Shown here piece after piece: positions 1 through 8,190 of a stretch of 37,893 nt of DNA (position 1 is its first letter; each line of letters opens with the position of its first letter). The notes below the pieces were generated by a model. It saw only the letters and a program-made list of their open reading frames with translations, was not told the DNA's origin and ran no database searches. This DNA is from an uncultured Lachnospiraceae bacterium. GTDB taxonomy: Bacteria > Bacillota > Clostridia > Lachnospirales > Lachnospiraceae. The stretch spans positions 1 through 37,893 of the forward strand of contig CACXFM010000072.1 in the NCBI GenBank assembly GCA_902766955.1, given 5' to 3'. The translations under genes were made by a program, and so were the position numbers.

Positions 1-2
1 CA

Positions 3-281
3 TCATCCAAGTCGAAGTCCGCCGGGTCTGCTTCCGTCAAGCTCACCGCAGCGGAAAAGAAGCTGGTGGAGCTGTACCGGAAAGCGGACAGAGACACGAA
101 AAAAGCGGCGGTCAACCTTCTGTCCGGCAAGGAGGCGGGAATCGCGGGTATTCTCGCCGCACTGACGGGCGGTTCGGGATCCTCCGACCTTTTGGGGCTT
201 CTGCAGGGCGGCAAAGGCGGCGACTCCGGAGACTTCCTGAGCAGTCTCATCAGCGGGGCGTCGGATATCCTGAAGAAATAA
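3..281 (+). CDS. C-terminal end of an unrecognised protein (5' truncated)
   Basis: An open frame enters from the left edge and ends at a TAA at 279-281, giving about 92 residues. The visible part has a Ser/Lys-rich stretch, a charged helix-like segment (LTAAEKKLVELYRKADRDTK) and a Gly/Ser/Leu-rich tail ending SLISGASDILKK. I do not recognise the family. Gly/Ser-rich tails of this kind occur in small cytoplasmic proteins of unknown function. An internal ATG at 66 could in principle start a 71-residue protein, but the frame is open upstream and no ribosome binding site precedes it, so the gene probably begins outside the window. No classical terminator follows. The next feature is an AT-rich palindrome and then the promoter of the peroxide operon. 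Confidence 0.6.
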   Translation, partial: SSKSKSAGSASVKLTAAEKKLVELYRKADRDTKKAAVNLLSGKEAGIAGILAALTGGSGSSDLLGLLQGGKGGDSGDFLSSLISGASDILKK

Positions 282-284
282 CGG

Positions 285-304
285 ATATATTTTATAAAAT
301 ATAT
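285..304. promoter_or_regulatory. 20-bp perfect AT palindrome directly upstream of the gpx -35 box
   Basis: The two 10-base arms (285-294 and 295-304) are exact reverse complements: ATATATTTTA and TAAAATATAT. The palindrome ends on the first base of the -35 element. It could act as an UP-like element for RNA polymerase or as an operator for a dimeric regulator. It does not match the PerR or Fur consensus as I know them. The function is inferred from position only. Confidence 0.4.
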
Positions 305-331
305 TGACTTGCAAAGTATATGTGATACAAT
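304..331 (+). promoter_or_regulatory. Sigma-A promoter of the gpx-trxA-trxB-ohrR operon
   Basis: The -35 is TTGACT at 304-309 and the -10 is TACAAT at 326-331, with a 16-base spacer. Both hexamers differ from consensus by one base. Transcription should start near 338. The -10 is embedded in the inverted repeat described as the OhrR operator, so a bound repressor would block polymerase. Confidence 0.75.
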
Positions 332-867
332 CTAATTGTCAAAAGCAAAAAGCTCTAAAAAATGAAGAGATTTCTCTGAAGACCTATGAAGGGAAGGTGT
401 TCCTTGTCGTGAATACCGCCACGGGCTGCGGCTTTACGCCTCAGTACAAGGACCTGGAGGAGATGTACGAGCGGTACCATGACAGAGGATTTGAGATCAT
501 CGATATTCCCTGCAATCAGTTCATGAACCAGGCGCCGGGAACGGACGAAGAGATCCACGAGTTCTGCACACTGCGCTATAAGACGCAGTTCCCGCGGATG
601 AAAAAATCGGACGTCAACGGCGGGAACGAACTGCCGCTGTATACGTTCCTGAAGTCGCAGAAGGGCTTCGAGGGCCTGGGCAAGGGAATGAAGGCGGCCG
701 CAATGAACCTGATGCTCGCAAAGATGGACAAAAATTATAAGACCAGCCCGGATATCAAATGGAACTTCACGAAGTTCCTGGTGGACCGGAACGGCAATGT
801 GACGCAGCGCTTTGAGCCGACGGAAGACATGAAGCACGTGGCCGAAGCGGTCGAGAAGTTACTGTAA
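304..867 (+). CDS. Glutathione peroxidase-family, Cys-type (thioredoxin-dependent) peroxidase; 5' end abnormal
   Basis: From about base 364 the frame encodes a clear GPx-family protein. It has the peroxidatic Cys in NTATGCGFTPQY, the IPCNQF motif with the conserved Gln, a likely resolving Cys in EIHEFCTLRY and the WNFTKFLVDRNG motif with the conserved Trp. A Cys rather than selenocysteine, followed by thioredoxin and thioredoxin reductase genes, indicates a thioredoxin-fed peroxidase reducing hydroperoxides in the cytoplasm. The 5' end is odd. The only in-frame start codons upstream are TTG 304 and GTG 322, which lie inside the promoter and lack a ribosome binding site. No in-frame ATG, GTG or TTG lies between the predicted transcription start (about 338) and GTG 397, which is already inside the fold. 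The usual N-terminal YDF segment is absent. The gene may be damaged, frameshifted, or started at a non-standard codon near 364-376. Coordinates are those of the open frame. Confidence 0.8.
   Translation: MTCKVYVIQSNCQKQKALKNEEISLKTYEGKVFLVVNTATGCGFTPQYKDLEEMYERYHDRGFEIIDIPCNQFMNQAPGTDEEIHEFCTLRYKTQFPRMKKSDVNGGNELPLYTFLKSQKGFEGLGKGMKAAAMNLMLAKMDKNYKTSPDIKWNFTKFLVDRNGNVTQRFEPTEDMKHVAEAVEKLL
326..340. promoter_or_regulatory. Probable OhrR operator
   Basis: ACAAT (327-331) and ATTGT (335-339) form a perfect inverted repeat with a 3-base centre, inside TACAATCTAATTGTC. This closely matches the known Bacillus subtilis OhrR operator half-sites (TACAATT / AATTGTA). It overlaps the -10 of the promoter for an operon whose last gene is an OhrR-type repressor, so autoregulation by peroxide is the natural inference. 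Confidence 0.75.
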
Positions 868-895
868 TCTGAGTACTGTAAGGAGGTAAATGGAT

Positions 896-1207
896 ATGGC
901 AGCGGTTAAAGTGACGGCAGATACATTTGAACAGGAAGTATTAAAGAGTGAAGTGCCGGTTCTGGTTGATTTCTGGGCTCCGTGGTGCGGCCCCTGCAAG
1001 ATGCTCTCACCGGTCGTGGAACAGTTGGCGGATGAGGCGGACGGCTTCAAGGTTGCTTCCGTCAACGTGGACGACGAGATGGATCTGGCGGAGCAGTTCG
1101 GAATCAGCGCGATCCCGTGCCTGGTGGTATTTGAGAACGGACAGGAAGTGAGACGCTCGACGGGCGTGATCCCGAAGGAGCAGATTCTGAACCTGATCAG
1201 GGGATAA
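896..1207 (+). CDS. trxA: Thioredoxin
   Basis: A single-domain thioredoxin of 103 residues, the usual family length. It carries the canonical active site FWAPWCGPCKM and ends with the usual amphipathic helix. It reduces disulfides in the cytoplasm and here would recycle the upstream peroxidase. AGGAGG at 881-886 lies 9 bases before ATG 896. ATG 890 is in frame but only 3 bases from the ribosome binding site, so 896 is preferred (890 adds two residues). One detail is unusual: the cis-proline is followed by Cys (SAIPCLVVF) instead of the common Thr, giving a third thiol next to the active site. The gene starts 28 bases after gpx and ends 3 bases before trxB, consistent with one transcript. Confidence 0.95.
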   Translation: MAAVKVTADTFEQEVLKSEVPVLVDFWAPWCGPCKMLSPVVEQLADEADGFKVASVNVDDEMDLAEQFGISAIPCLVVFENGQEVRRSTGVIPKEQILNLIRG

Positions 1208-1210
1208 GAG

Positions 1211-2116
1211 ATGAAAGATCTGATTATTATAGGCGCCGGGCCCGCCGGGCTGACGGCTGCCGTGTATGCGCTCCGCGCAGGCAGAAGCGTTCTGCTTCTG
1301 GAAGCAAAGAACTACGGCGGACAGATTGTCAATACGCCGGAAATCGAAAACTATCCCGGTCTGAAATCCGTGTCCGGTTTTGATTTCGCGCAGGCACTGT
1401 ATGAGCAGGCGACGGGCTTCGGCGCGGAGCTCGTATACGAGAAAGCCTGCGGGATCGAGGACCGGAACGGCATCAAAGCCGTGCTGACGGAATCCGGGCA
1501 CGAGTACGAGGGCAGGGCCGTGATCATCGCCACGGGAGCGAAGAACCGCCCCCTGGGCCTCCCCCGGGAGGAGGAACTGATCGGCAGGGGAATCTCGTAC
1601 TGCGCGACATGCGACGGCATGTTCTTCCGCAAAAAGGATGTGGCCGTCTGCGGCGGCGGCAATACGGCCCTCGAGGATGCGTTTTTCCTGTCCAATTACT
1701 GCAATAAGGTGTATGTGATCCACAGAAGGGATGAATTCCGCGGAAGCGCAAAGGACCTGGAGAAGCTGAAGACCAGGCCGAATGTGGAGTTCGTGCTGAA
1801 TGCCAATGTGACGGACCTGATCGGGGATGCGAAGCTCACTGCGGTTGAGGTGACCGACAAACTGACCGGGGAGAAGCGGGAGATTCCGGTGTCCGGCCTC
1901 TTTGTGGCGATCGGACAGATTCCGGACAATCTCGCTTTCACCGGAGTTGCAAAGCTGGACGGCAGCGGTTATATTGAAGCGGGAGAAGACTGCAGAACCG
2001 GCACGCCGGGTGTCTATACGGCGGGCGACTGCAGAACGAAGGAAGTGAGGCAGCTGACGACAGCGGCCGCGGACGGAGCCGTGGCCGCGCTGGCTGCAAG
2101 CTCGGGACTGGAGTGA
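1211..2116 (+). CDS. trxB: Thioredoxin reductase (NADPH)
   Basis: A 301-residue low-molecular-weight flavoprotein reductase. It shows the FAD-binding GAGPAGLTAAVYALRAG at residues 8-24, the redox-active CATC pair at 131-134, the NADPH-binding GGGNTALEDA near 148-157 with HRRDEFRG at 171-178, and the C-terminal FAD motif GVYTAGDCRTKEVRQLTTAAADG. It transfers electrons from NADPH to thioredoxin. The length and motif order match TrxB. The start ATG is 3 bases after trxA, and the stop overlaps the ribosome binding site region of the downstream repressor, so the genes are probably translated from one message. Confidence 0.95.
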   Translation: MKDLIIIGAGPAGLTAAVYALRAGRSVLLLEAKNYGGQIVNTPEIENYPGLKSVSGFDFAQALYEQATGFGAELVYEKACGIEDRNGIKAVLTESGHEYEGRAVIIATGAKNRPLGLPREEELIGRGISYCATCDGMFFRKKDVAVCGGGNTALEDAFFLSNYCNKVYVIHRRDEFRGSAKDLEKLKTRPNVEFVLNANVTDLIGDAKLTAVEVTDKLTGEKREIPVSGLFVAIGQIPDNLAFTGVAKLDGSGYIEAGEDCRTGTPGVYTAGDCRTKEVRQLTTAAADGAVAALAASSGLE

Positions 2117-2121
2117 CTTGT

Positions 2122-2562
2122 ATGGAGAATCTCTATGATGAGATGCTGAAACTGAAAAACCAACTGTGTTTTCCGCTCTACGCGGCGGCCAGAAAAGTGA
2201 CGGGCGTCTATACTCCCTACCTGAAGCCGCTCGGAATCACCTATACCCAGTACCTGGTCTTTCTGGTTCTGTGGGAGAAGGACGGGATCCCGGTCGGGGA
2301 GATCTGCTCCAGGCTGTTTCTTGACAGCGGCACACTTACGCCGCTCCTCAAGAAGATGGAGAAAGAGGGCTACCTGACCAGAGAGCGCTGCAAAGATGAC
2401 GAGCGCTGTGTGATCATATCGCTCACGGAAGAAGGGCGGGCCATGAAGGAGAAGGTCCGGGAGATACCGGGAAACATCGGAACATGCATCGGGCTGTCCG
2501 AAGAGGAGGCCCGCACGCTTTACACACTTCTCTATAGAATACTTTCGGAATCAGAAGCTTAA
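2122..2562 (+). CDS. ohrR: OhrR-type MarR-family peroxide-sensing repressor
   Basis: A 146-residue winged-helix MarR-family protein. The N-terminal KLKNQLCFPLYAAARKVTGVYTPYLKPLGITYTQYLVFLVLWE segment is characteristic of OhrR. Counting from ATG 2122, the sensor is Cys16, with Tyr30 and Tyr41 at the positions equivalent to Cys15, Tyr29 and Tyr40 of B. subtilis OhrR, which control oxidation. The wing region (TRERCKDDERCVIISLTEEG) contains two further Cys. OhrR proteins bind DNA as dimers until organic hydroperoxide oxidises the sensor Cys. GGAG at 2110-2113 fits ATG 2122; a GTG at 2113 is in frame but poorly placed. The usual partner ohr is absent, and the operon carries a peroxidase and thioredoxin system instead. 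The probable operator lies at 326-340. Confidence 0.88.
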   Translation: MENLYDEMLKLKNQLCFPLYAAARKVTGVYTPYLKPLGITYTQYLVFLVLWEKDGIPVGEICSRLFLDSGTLTPLLKKMEKEGYLTRERCKDDERCVIISLTEEGRAMKEKVREIPGNIGTCIGLSEEEARTLYTLLYRILSESEA

Positions 2563-2579
2563 ACGAAATGAAAACGGAA

Positions 2580-2615
2580 CCCGCGGATTTCCTTTTGGGA
2601 ATCCGCGGGCGTTTC
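2580..2615 (+). terminator. Rho-independent terminator of the peroxide operon
   Basis: CCCGCGGATTTCC (2580-2592) pairs with GGAATCCGCGGG (2598-2609) with one bulged T and a short TTTTG loop. A weak T-rich stretch (GTTTCTG) follows. It lies 17 bases after the ohrR stop codon. Confidence 0.75.
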
Positions 2616-2686
2616 TGTCCGCTAAAAAACCCCCGACGGCCGTCCCGGGTGTACAAAAATCAATAGCCTGTCCGTGGGTTTGGCGC

Positions 2687-2692
2687 TATAAT
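2687..2692 (+). promoter_or_regulatory. -10 box of the galactosidase operon
   Basis: A perfect TATAAT lies 32 bases before the alpha-galactosidase start. No good -35 is visible at 16-18 bases upstream, which suggests dependence on an activator. A ribosome binding site (AAAGGGG, 2710-2716) follows, 7 bases before the ATG. Confidence 0.5.
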
Positions 2693-2723
2693 CATCACAT
2701 GAATAATTGAAAGGGGCACTTCT

Positions 2724-4937
2724 ATGGCCATCATTTACCACGAGGAAAGCAGGATTTTTGATCTGCACACGGATCACACGACATATCAGATGCAGGTGGA
2801 CTCTCACAGAATTCTCATGCATCTGTACTACGGAAGAAAAATCGAAGGTGCGACGGACTATCTGATCCAGTATTATGACAGAGGGTTTTCGGCAAACGTG
2901 AGTGATGCGGGAAATGACCGCACTTATTCTCTGGACTGCCTTCCCCAGGAATATCCCTGTTCGGGAACCGGCGATTTCCGTTCTCCCGCCATCAGGATCC
3001 TTCAGGACACGGTGGACAGCTGCGATCTCCGTTATGTATCCCACGAGATCAGGCAGGGAAAGTACAGCCTGAAGGGGCTTCCCGCTGTCTACGCGTCGGA
3101 TGACGAGGCGCAGACGCTGGACGTGGTGCTGGAGGACCAGGTGGTCGGCATGCGGGTCCACCTCCTCTACGGCGTGCTGCCGGCCATGGATATTATTACC
3201 CGCAGCGTGATCGTACAGAATACGGGGACGGAGTGGTTCGAGCTCGACAGAGTGCTCACGGCCAATCTGGACTTTGTGTGCGGGGACTATGATCTGCTGA
3301 CATTTTACGGCCGCCACGGAATGGAGCGGAATCTGAGCAGGAACGCGGTGTCCCACTCCTCCCAGATGATCTGCAGCCGCAGGGGAATGTCCTCCCATCA
3401 GCAGAATCCCATGATGATTCTCGCCGCGAAGGATACGACGGAGAGGGCCGGCCTGTGCTATTCCATGCAGTTTGTATACAGCGGCGGCTTTATGGGAGTG
3501 GCCGAGAAGGATCAGTTTAATCTGACCAGGATGCAGCTGGGCCTGATGGAAGAGAAGTTCTCCTGGCCCATGAAGCCGGGGGGCGAGTTCGTCACGCCGG
3601 AAGTGATTATGAGCTGCAGCACGGCCGGTTTCAGCGTGCTGACCAGAAACATACACAGGTGCATCAGGAAGCATCTGTGCAGAGGCCCCTGGAGAGACAG
3701 GGTGAGGCCCGTCCTTCTCAACAGCTGGGAGGCTTTCTATGCCGATTTCGACAATGAAAAAGTGCTGGAGCTGGCCAGGGAAGCGAAGAGCCTCAACATG
3801 GACATGCTGGTCCTCGACGACGGGTGGTTCGGCAAACGGGACGACGACAACAGCGGCCTGGGCGACTGGTATGTGAACGAGGAGAAGCTGGGCGGAACGC
3901 TCGGGGAACTGAGCCGGAAGATTCACGGGATGGGGCTCATGTTCGGCATTTGGGTCGAACCCGAGATGGTGAATGAGGACAGCGATCTCTACCGCGAGCA
4001 TCCGGACTGGGCCATGACGATTCCGGGCAGAGAGCCGGTGCGGGGGAGAAACCAGCTGGTGCTGGACTTCTCGAGAGAGGACGTGCTGGACGAGATTTTC
4101 GAGCGGATCTGCAGGGTGCTGGACGAGGGGCAGGTCGATTATCTGAAGTGGGATTATAACAGGAGTATTTCGGATGTGTACTCCGCAGTGCAGAGTCACC
4201 AGGGTGTCGTTTTGTATGATTATATACTGGGGCTCTACGATTTTCTGGAGCGGCTCAACCGGAGGTATCCGGATATGCTGATCGAGGGCTGCAGCGGCGG
4301 AGGCGGCCGCTTTGACGCGGGCATGATGTATTACACGCCGCAGATCTGGTGCAGCGACAACACGGATGCCATCGACCGCCTGCGGATCCAGTACGGCACT
4401 TCCTTCGGGTATCCGGCGGCCGTGGTCGGGGCGCATGTCTCCGCCGTGCCCAACGAACAGTGCGGCAGAGTGACGCCGCTGAAGACGAGGGGCATCGTGG
4501 CCATGTCCGGCAGCGGGTTCGGATATGAGCTGAATCCGTCCGTGCTCAGCGAAGAAGAGAAAGAGGAGATCCGCGGGCAGATCCGGGAATACAGGCGGTT
4601 CGCTCCCCTTGTCCTCTCCGGAGACGTGTACCGGCTGTCCAACCCGGTGACCGACAGGGTGGCGGCCTGGATGTTTGTATCGGAAGACCGGAGCGAGGCC
4701 CTGGTCAATGCGGTTGCAACCGAGACACATTTTAACCAGCCGGTTTCTTATGTCAGACTGATGGGTCTGGATCCCGATGCCGTGTACTGCCGCGATGACG
4801 GGAGAGAGTATCCTGCGGGCGCGCTGATGGAGGCCGGTCTCCCGGTGCCGATCGAAAAGGGCGAATACCGATGCTACCAGGTTTACTTGAAAAAGAAGAA
4901 GGAAACGCCGGAGGGGGAAGCAAATGGGGGAGTTTAA
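2724..4937 (+). CDS. galA: Alpha-galactosidase, GH36
   Basis: A 737-residue GH36 enzyme, the normal length for the bacterial tetrameric class. An N-terminal beta-sandwich (about 1-320) is followed by the catalytic barrel starting at LLNSWEAFY (331-339). The nucleophile is Asp477 in LKWDYNRS, and the acid/base is Asp545 in WCSDNTDAIDR. GCSGGGGRFDAGMMYY (522-537) is a further GH36 signature. It hydrolyses terminal alpha-1,6-galactose from melibiose, raffinose or stachyose. No signal peptide is present, so the enzyme is cytoplasmic and needs imported oligosaccharides. The ATG is preceded by AAAGGGG at good spacing. The 3' end overlaps the beta-galactosidase gene by 14 bases, indicating translational coupling. 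Confidence 0.95.
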   Translation: MAIIYHEESRIFDLHTDHTTYQMQVDSHRILMHLYYGRKIEGATDYLIQYYDRGFSANVSDAGNDRTYSLDCLPQEYPCSGTGDFRSPAIRILQDTVDSCDLRYVSHEIRQGKYSLKGLPAVYASDDEAQTLDVVLEDQVVGMRVHLLYGVLPAMDIITRSVIVQNTGTEWFELDRVLTANLDFVCGDYDLLTFYGRHGMERNLSRNAVSHSSQMICSRRGMSSHQQNPMMILAAKDTTERAGLCYSMQFVYSGGFMGVAEKDQFNLTRMQLGLMEEKFSWPMKPGGEFVTPEVIMSCSTAGFSVLTRNIHRCIRKHLCRGPWRDRVRPVLLNSWEAFYADFDNEKVLELAREAKSLNMDMLVLDDGWFGKRDDDNSGLGDWYVNEEKLGGTLGELSRKIHGMGLMFGIWVEPEMVNEDSDLYREHPDWAMTIPGREPVRGRNQLVLDFSREDVLDEIFERICRVLDEGQVDYLKWDYNRSISDVYSAVQSHQGVVLYDYILGLYDFLERLNRRYPDMLIEGCSGGGGRFDAGMMYYTPQIWCSDNTDAIDRLRIQYGTSFGYPAAVVGAHVSAVPNEQCGRVTPLKTRGIVAMSGSGFGYELNPSVLSEEEKEEIRGQIREYRRFAPLVLSGDVYRLSNPVTDRVAAWMFVSEDRSEALVNAVATETHFNQPVSYVRLMGLDPDAVYCRDDGREYPAGALMEAGLPVPIEKGEYRCYQVYLKKKKETPEGEANGGV

Positions 4938-7900
4938 TTACGAGATCTTAAGCAATCCGGAATTTTTCGGAGAGAACAGAATGGCACCGCACTCGGACGC
5001 TGCCGCATATGCATCGGAAGAGGAGGCTCTTTCCGGGCGGGAGAGCACCTTCCGCCTCTCTCTGGACGGCCTCTGGAAGTTCCGCTATGCGGAGACGGTT
5101 GAAGCGGCGCCGAAAGACTTTATGAAGCCTGCCGGCGCGGCAGATCCCTGCAGGGAGTGGGACGACATCGAGGTGCCGGGGCATCCGGAACTGCAGGGCT
5201 ACGGCCATCCGCAGTATGTGAATACCCAGTATCCCTGGGACGGCCATGAAGAGATCGTGCCGGGAGAAATTCCCGTGCGCTTTAATCCCGTGGGGAGCTA
5301 TGTGAAGTTTTTTACGCTTCCGGAGGGCTTCCTGAAGACGGGTTTGTTTCTGCGCCTCGAGGGCGCGGAGAGCGGATACGCCGTCTGGCTGAACGGAAAC
5401 TATATCGGCTATACGGAGGACAGTTTTACCGCGCATGAATTCGAACTCACCCCCTTCCTTGTGAGCGGGGAGAACAAGCTGGCGGTCCAGGTGTTCCGCT
5501 TTACGTCGGGAAGCTGGTGCGAGGACCAGGACTTCTACAGGCTCTCCGGAATTTTCCGGCCGGTGAGCCTCCTGACGAAGCCGTCCGCACATATCGAAGA
5601 TGTCCGCGTGCGCACGGACCTGAAGAACGGCTGTACGGAGGCGGACCTGAACATCCGCGTGAGCCTCAAGGGGACGGGGAGCGTCAGCGTGTGCCTGAAG
5701 GAAGCCGCGACGGACGGGGAGACGCTCCGCCTCATCCCGGGGGAAACCGTTCTGACGGGAGAACTTGAGGACGCCGGAGAGACGGACGGCGGAGAGAAGA
5801 TTCTGAGCGGCACATTCGGCGTTGCCGCTCCGGCACTCTGGAGCGCCGAGAGCCCGCAGCTCTATCAGCTGCTCCTCACGGTCCGCGGGGAAGACGGGGA
5901 GACTGCGGAAGTCATGCCGGTCGATGTCGGCTTCCGCGAGTTCCGGATGTCGGAGGACCATGTGATGCTTCTGAACGGGAAGCGGATTGTCTTTAACGGA
6001 GTCAACCGCCATGAGTTCGGCAGCCGCAGGGGGCGCGCGATTACGGAGAAGGAGATGCTGACGGATCTGCTTGTGATGAAGCGCAATAATATCAACGCGC
6101 TCCGCATGAGCCATTATCCGAATCAGAGCGCCATGTACCGCTTCTGCGATAGGCTCGGAATCTATGTGATCGATGAGACGAATCTGGAGACGCACGGCAC
6201 CTGGGACGCATATGTACGGGGCGTGCGCGGCGCTGATTTCGTGCTCCCGGGAGACCACGCGGAGTGGCATGATCTGGTGCTGGACCGGGCGGCCTCCATG
6301 TTTGAGCGGGATAAGAATCATCCCTGCATCCTGATCTGGTCGTGCGGAAACGAATCGTACGGCGGCAGGAACCTCTACGATATTTCGCAGTATTTCAGAG
6401 ACTCCGACGACACGCGCCTGGTCCATTACGAGGGGATCTGCCACGACCGCAGCTATCCGGACACCTCGGATATGGAGAGCCGGATGTACCCGTCGGTCAG
6501 GGAAATCCGCGCATTTCTGAGTGAGCACAGGGACAAGCCGTTCATCTGCTGCGAGTATACCCATGCCATGGGCAATTCCTGCGGAGCCATGAAGAAATAC
6601 ACGGACCTGACGGAGGAGGATCCCCTGTATCAGGGCGGCTTCATCTGGGATTATATCGACCAGACGCTGACGAAGAAGGACCGCTATGGTCATGAATACG
6701 AGGCATACGGCGGAGACTTCGGGGAGCGGCCCACGGACTGGGACTTCTCGGCCAACGGAATCGTATTCGGCGGCGACGGCAGGAAGCCGACGCCCAAGAT
6801 GCAGTCGGTCCGCTACAATTACCAGCCGTTCGGGATCCGGATCGATGCGGAAAAGGCGGAGGCCGTCATCCGGAACCGCCTGCTCTTTACGGATGCCTCG
6901 GCATTTGACATGTTCTATACGGCGGAGCGCTTCGGAACGGAGCTGTTCCGCGTGCCGCTGAGTGTGGCGGCCGCGCCCGGGGAGTCGGTCGTGATTTCTC
7001 TGGAAGGAGACGGGATCCCGTCCGTTCCGGACGGCGGAGAGACCGTGCTCCGGATTTCCGTCTGTCTGAAGGAGCAGACGCCCTACGCCGCTGCGGGCTA
7101 TGAAGTGGCCTTTGGTGAGGCCGTAAAGGGCAGCTTTGACGGACCGGAAGCGGAAAGCGGCGGCTGCGGCGGGCATAAGGGGACAGAGACCGGGGCTGAG
7201 ACGGAGCCCGTGGGGACGGAGTCCGACCGCCCGCTGTTTGAAGTCTGCGAGGGAACCTGCAACTGGGGCGTCAGAGGGGACGGCTTTGAAGTCCTGTTCT
7301 CCCTGCTGAGCGGCGGAATGATTTCCTACCGGATCCACGGCAGAGAGCTCCTCGAGGGAGCGGTCAGGCCGAATTTCTGGAGAGCGCCGACGCAGAACGA
7401 TATCGGTAACGGTATGCCGCAGCGCTATGCACAGTGGAAGATTGCCTCCGAATACGCCTCCTGGAAACGGGAAATGACCGCCGGATTTGACCACGTCATG
7501 CCGCCGGCCGTCCCGAAGACGGAAAAGACGGAGGACTCCTTCCGCATTACCTTCCCGTATCTGCTGCCCACATCTCCGGCGGCGGAAGCCCGGCTGACCC
7601 ACGAGGTGTTTGCCAACGGCACGGTGAAAACGACGCTGACGTACCGCCCGGTGCCCGGGCTGCCGGCCATGCCGGAATTCGGCGTCATGCTGAAGATGAA
7701 TGCGGATTTCGGCCGTCTGACCTGGTACGGCTATGGGCCGGAGGAGACTTATCCGGACCGCATGGAGGGCGCAAAGCTCGGCATTTATGAAGGGGCCGTG
7801 ACGGACCAGCCCGTACCGTATGTCATGCCGCAGGAGAGCGGAGCTCACGCGTGTACCCGCTATGCGGCCGTGACGGACGCGGACGGGCACGGTCTGCTCT

Positions 7901-8175
7901 TTGTCTGCGACCCGCGGAACAGGAATCCCTACAAGGGAGGCGATTCGGTGATGTACAGCGGGATGACGTTTTCCGCCCTGCCTTATACGCCCGCGGAGCT
8001 GGAAGGGGCGTCGCATGCGTACGAACTGCCCCCGGTTCACCACACGGTGGTGCGGGTCAGTGCCGGACAGATGGGAATCGGCGGCGACGACACATGGGGA
8101 GCCCTGACCCATCCGGAGTATCTGCTGGACGCTTCGGGGAGAATGCGCTTTACCTTCTATATGAAAGGGCTGTGA
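4924..8175 (+). CDS. lacZ: Beta-galactosidase, GH2 (LacZ type)
   Basis: A 1083-residue LacZ-type enzyme with the full five-domain layout: sugar-binding jelly roll (LDGLWKFRYAE, about 45-215), immunoglobulin-like domain, catalytic TIM barrel (NGVNRHEFGSRRGR onward), second Ig-like domain and the C-terminal small-chain domain (PNFWRAPTQNDIGNG to the end). The acid/base is Glu477 in WSCGNESYGG and the nucleophile is Glu544 in ICCEYTHAMGNS, equivalent to E. coli Glu461 and Glu537. It cleaves lactose and other beta-galactosides in the cytoplasm; no signal peptide is visible. A Gly/Glu/Thr-rich low-complexity insert (about residues 740-765) sits before the C-terminal domain. The start overlaps galA by 14 bases and has a GGAGGGGGAAG ribosome binding site. 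No terminator is visible after the stop. Confidence 0.95.
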   Translation: MGEFNYEILSNPEFFGENRMAPHSDAAAYASEEEALSGRESTFRLSLDGLWKFRYAETVEAAPKDFMKPAGAADPCREWDDIEVPGHPELQGYGHPQYVNTQYPWDGHEEIVPGEIPVRFNPVGSYVKFFTLPEGFLKTGLFLRLEGAESGYAVWLNGNYIGYTEDSFTAHEFELTPFLVSGENKLAVQVFRFTSGSWCEDQDFYRLSGIFRPVSLLTKPSAHIEDVRVRTDLKNGCTEADLNIRVSLKGTGSVSVCLKEAATDGETLRLIPGETVLTGELEDAGETDGGEKILSGTFGVAAPALWSAESPQLYQLLLTVRGEDGETAEVMPVDVGFREFRMSEDHVMLLNGKRIVFNGVNRHEFGSRRGRAITEKEMLTDLLVMKRNNINALRMSHYPNQSAMYRFCDRLGIYVIDETNLETHGTWDAYVRGVRGADFVLPGDHAEWHDLVLDRAASMFERDKNHPCILIWSCGNESYGGRNLYDISQYFRDSDDTRLVHYEGICHDRSYPDTSDMESRMYPSVREIRAFLSEHRDKPFICCEYTHAMGNSCGAMKKYTDLTEEDPLYQGGFIWDYIDQTLTKKDRYGHEYEAYGGDFGERPTDWDFSANGIVFGGDGRKPTPKMQSVRYNYQPFGIRIDAEKAEAVIRNRLLFTDASAFDMFYTAERFGTELFRVPLSVAAAPGESVVISLEGDGIPSVPDGGETVLRISVCLKEQTPYAAAGYEVAFGEAVKGSFDGPEAESGGCGGHKGTETGAETEPVGTESDRPLFEVCEGTCNWGVRGDGFEVLFSLLSGGMISYRIHGRELLEGAVRPNFWRAPTQNDIGNGMPQRYAQWKIASEYASWKREMTAGFDHVMPPAVPKTEKTEDSFRITFPYLLPTSPAAEARLTHEVFANGTVKTTLTYRPVPGLPAMPEFGVMLKMNADFGRLTWYGYGPEETYPDRMEGAKLGIYEGAVTDQPVPYVMPQESGAHACTRYAAVTDADGHGLLFVCDPRNRNPYKGGDSVMYSGMTFSALPYTPAELEGASHAYELPPVHHTVVRVSAGQMGIGGDDTWGALTHPEYLLDASGRMRFTFYMKGL

Positions 8176-8190
8176 GAAGAGGAAGACTGC

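Noticed and set aside
304..340. TTG 304 as the start of the peroxidase
   Set aside because: It is the first base of the -35 element, has no ribosome binding site, and the predicted transcript starts about 34 bases later.
2566..2582. CcpA (cre) site before the galactosidase operon
   Set aside because: TGAAAACGGAACCC keeps only the first half of the consensus and lies in the terminator region, far from the -10.
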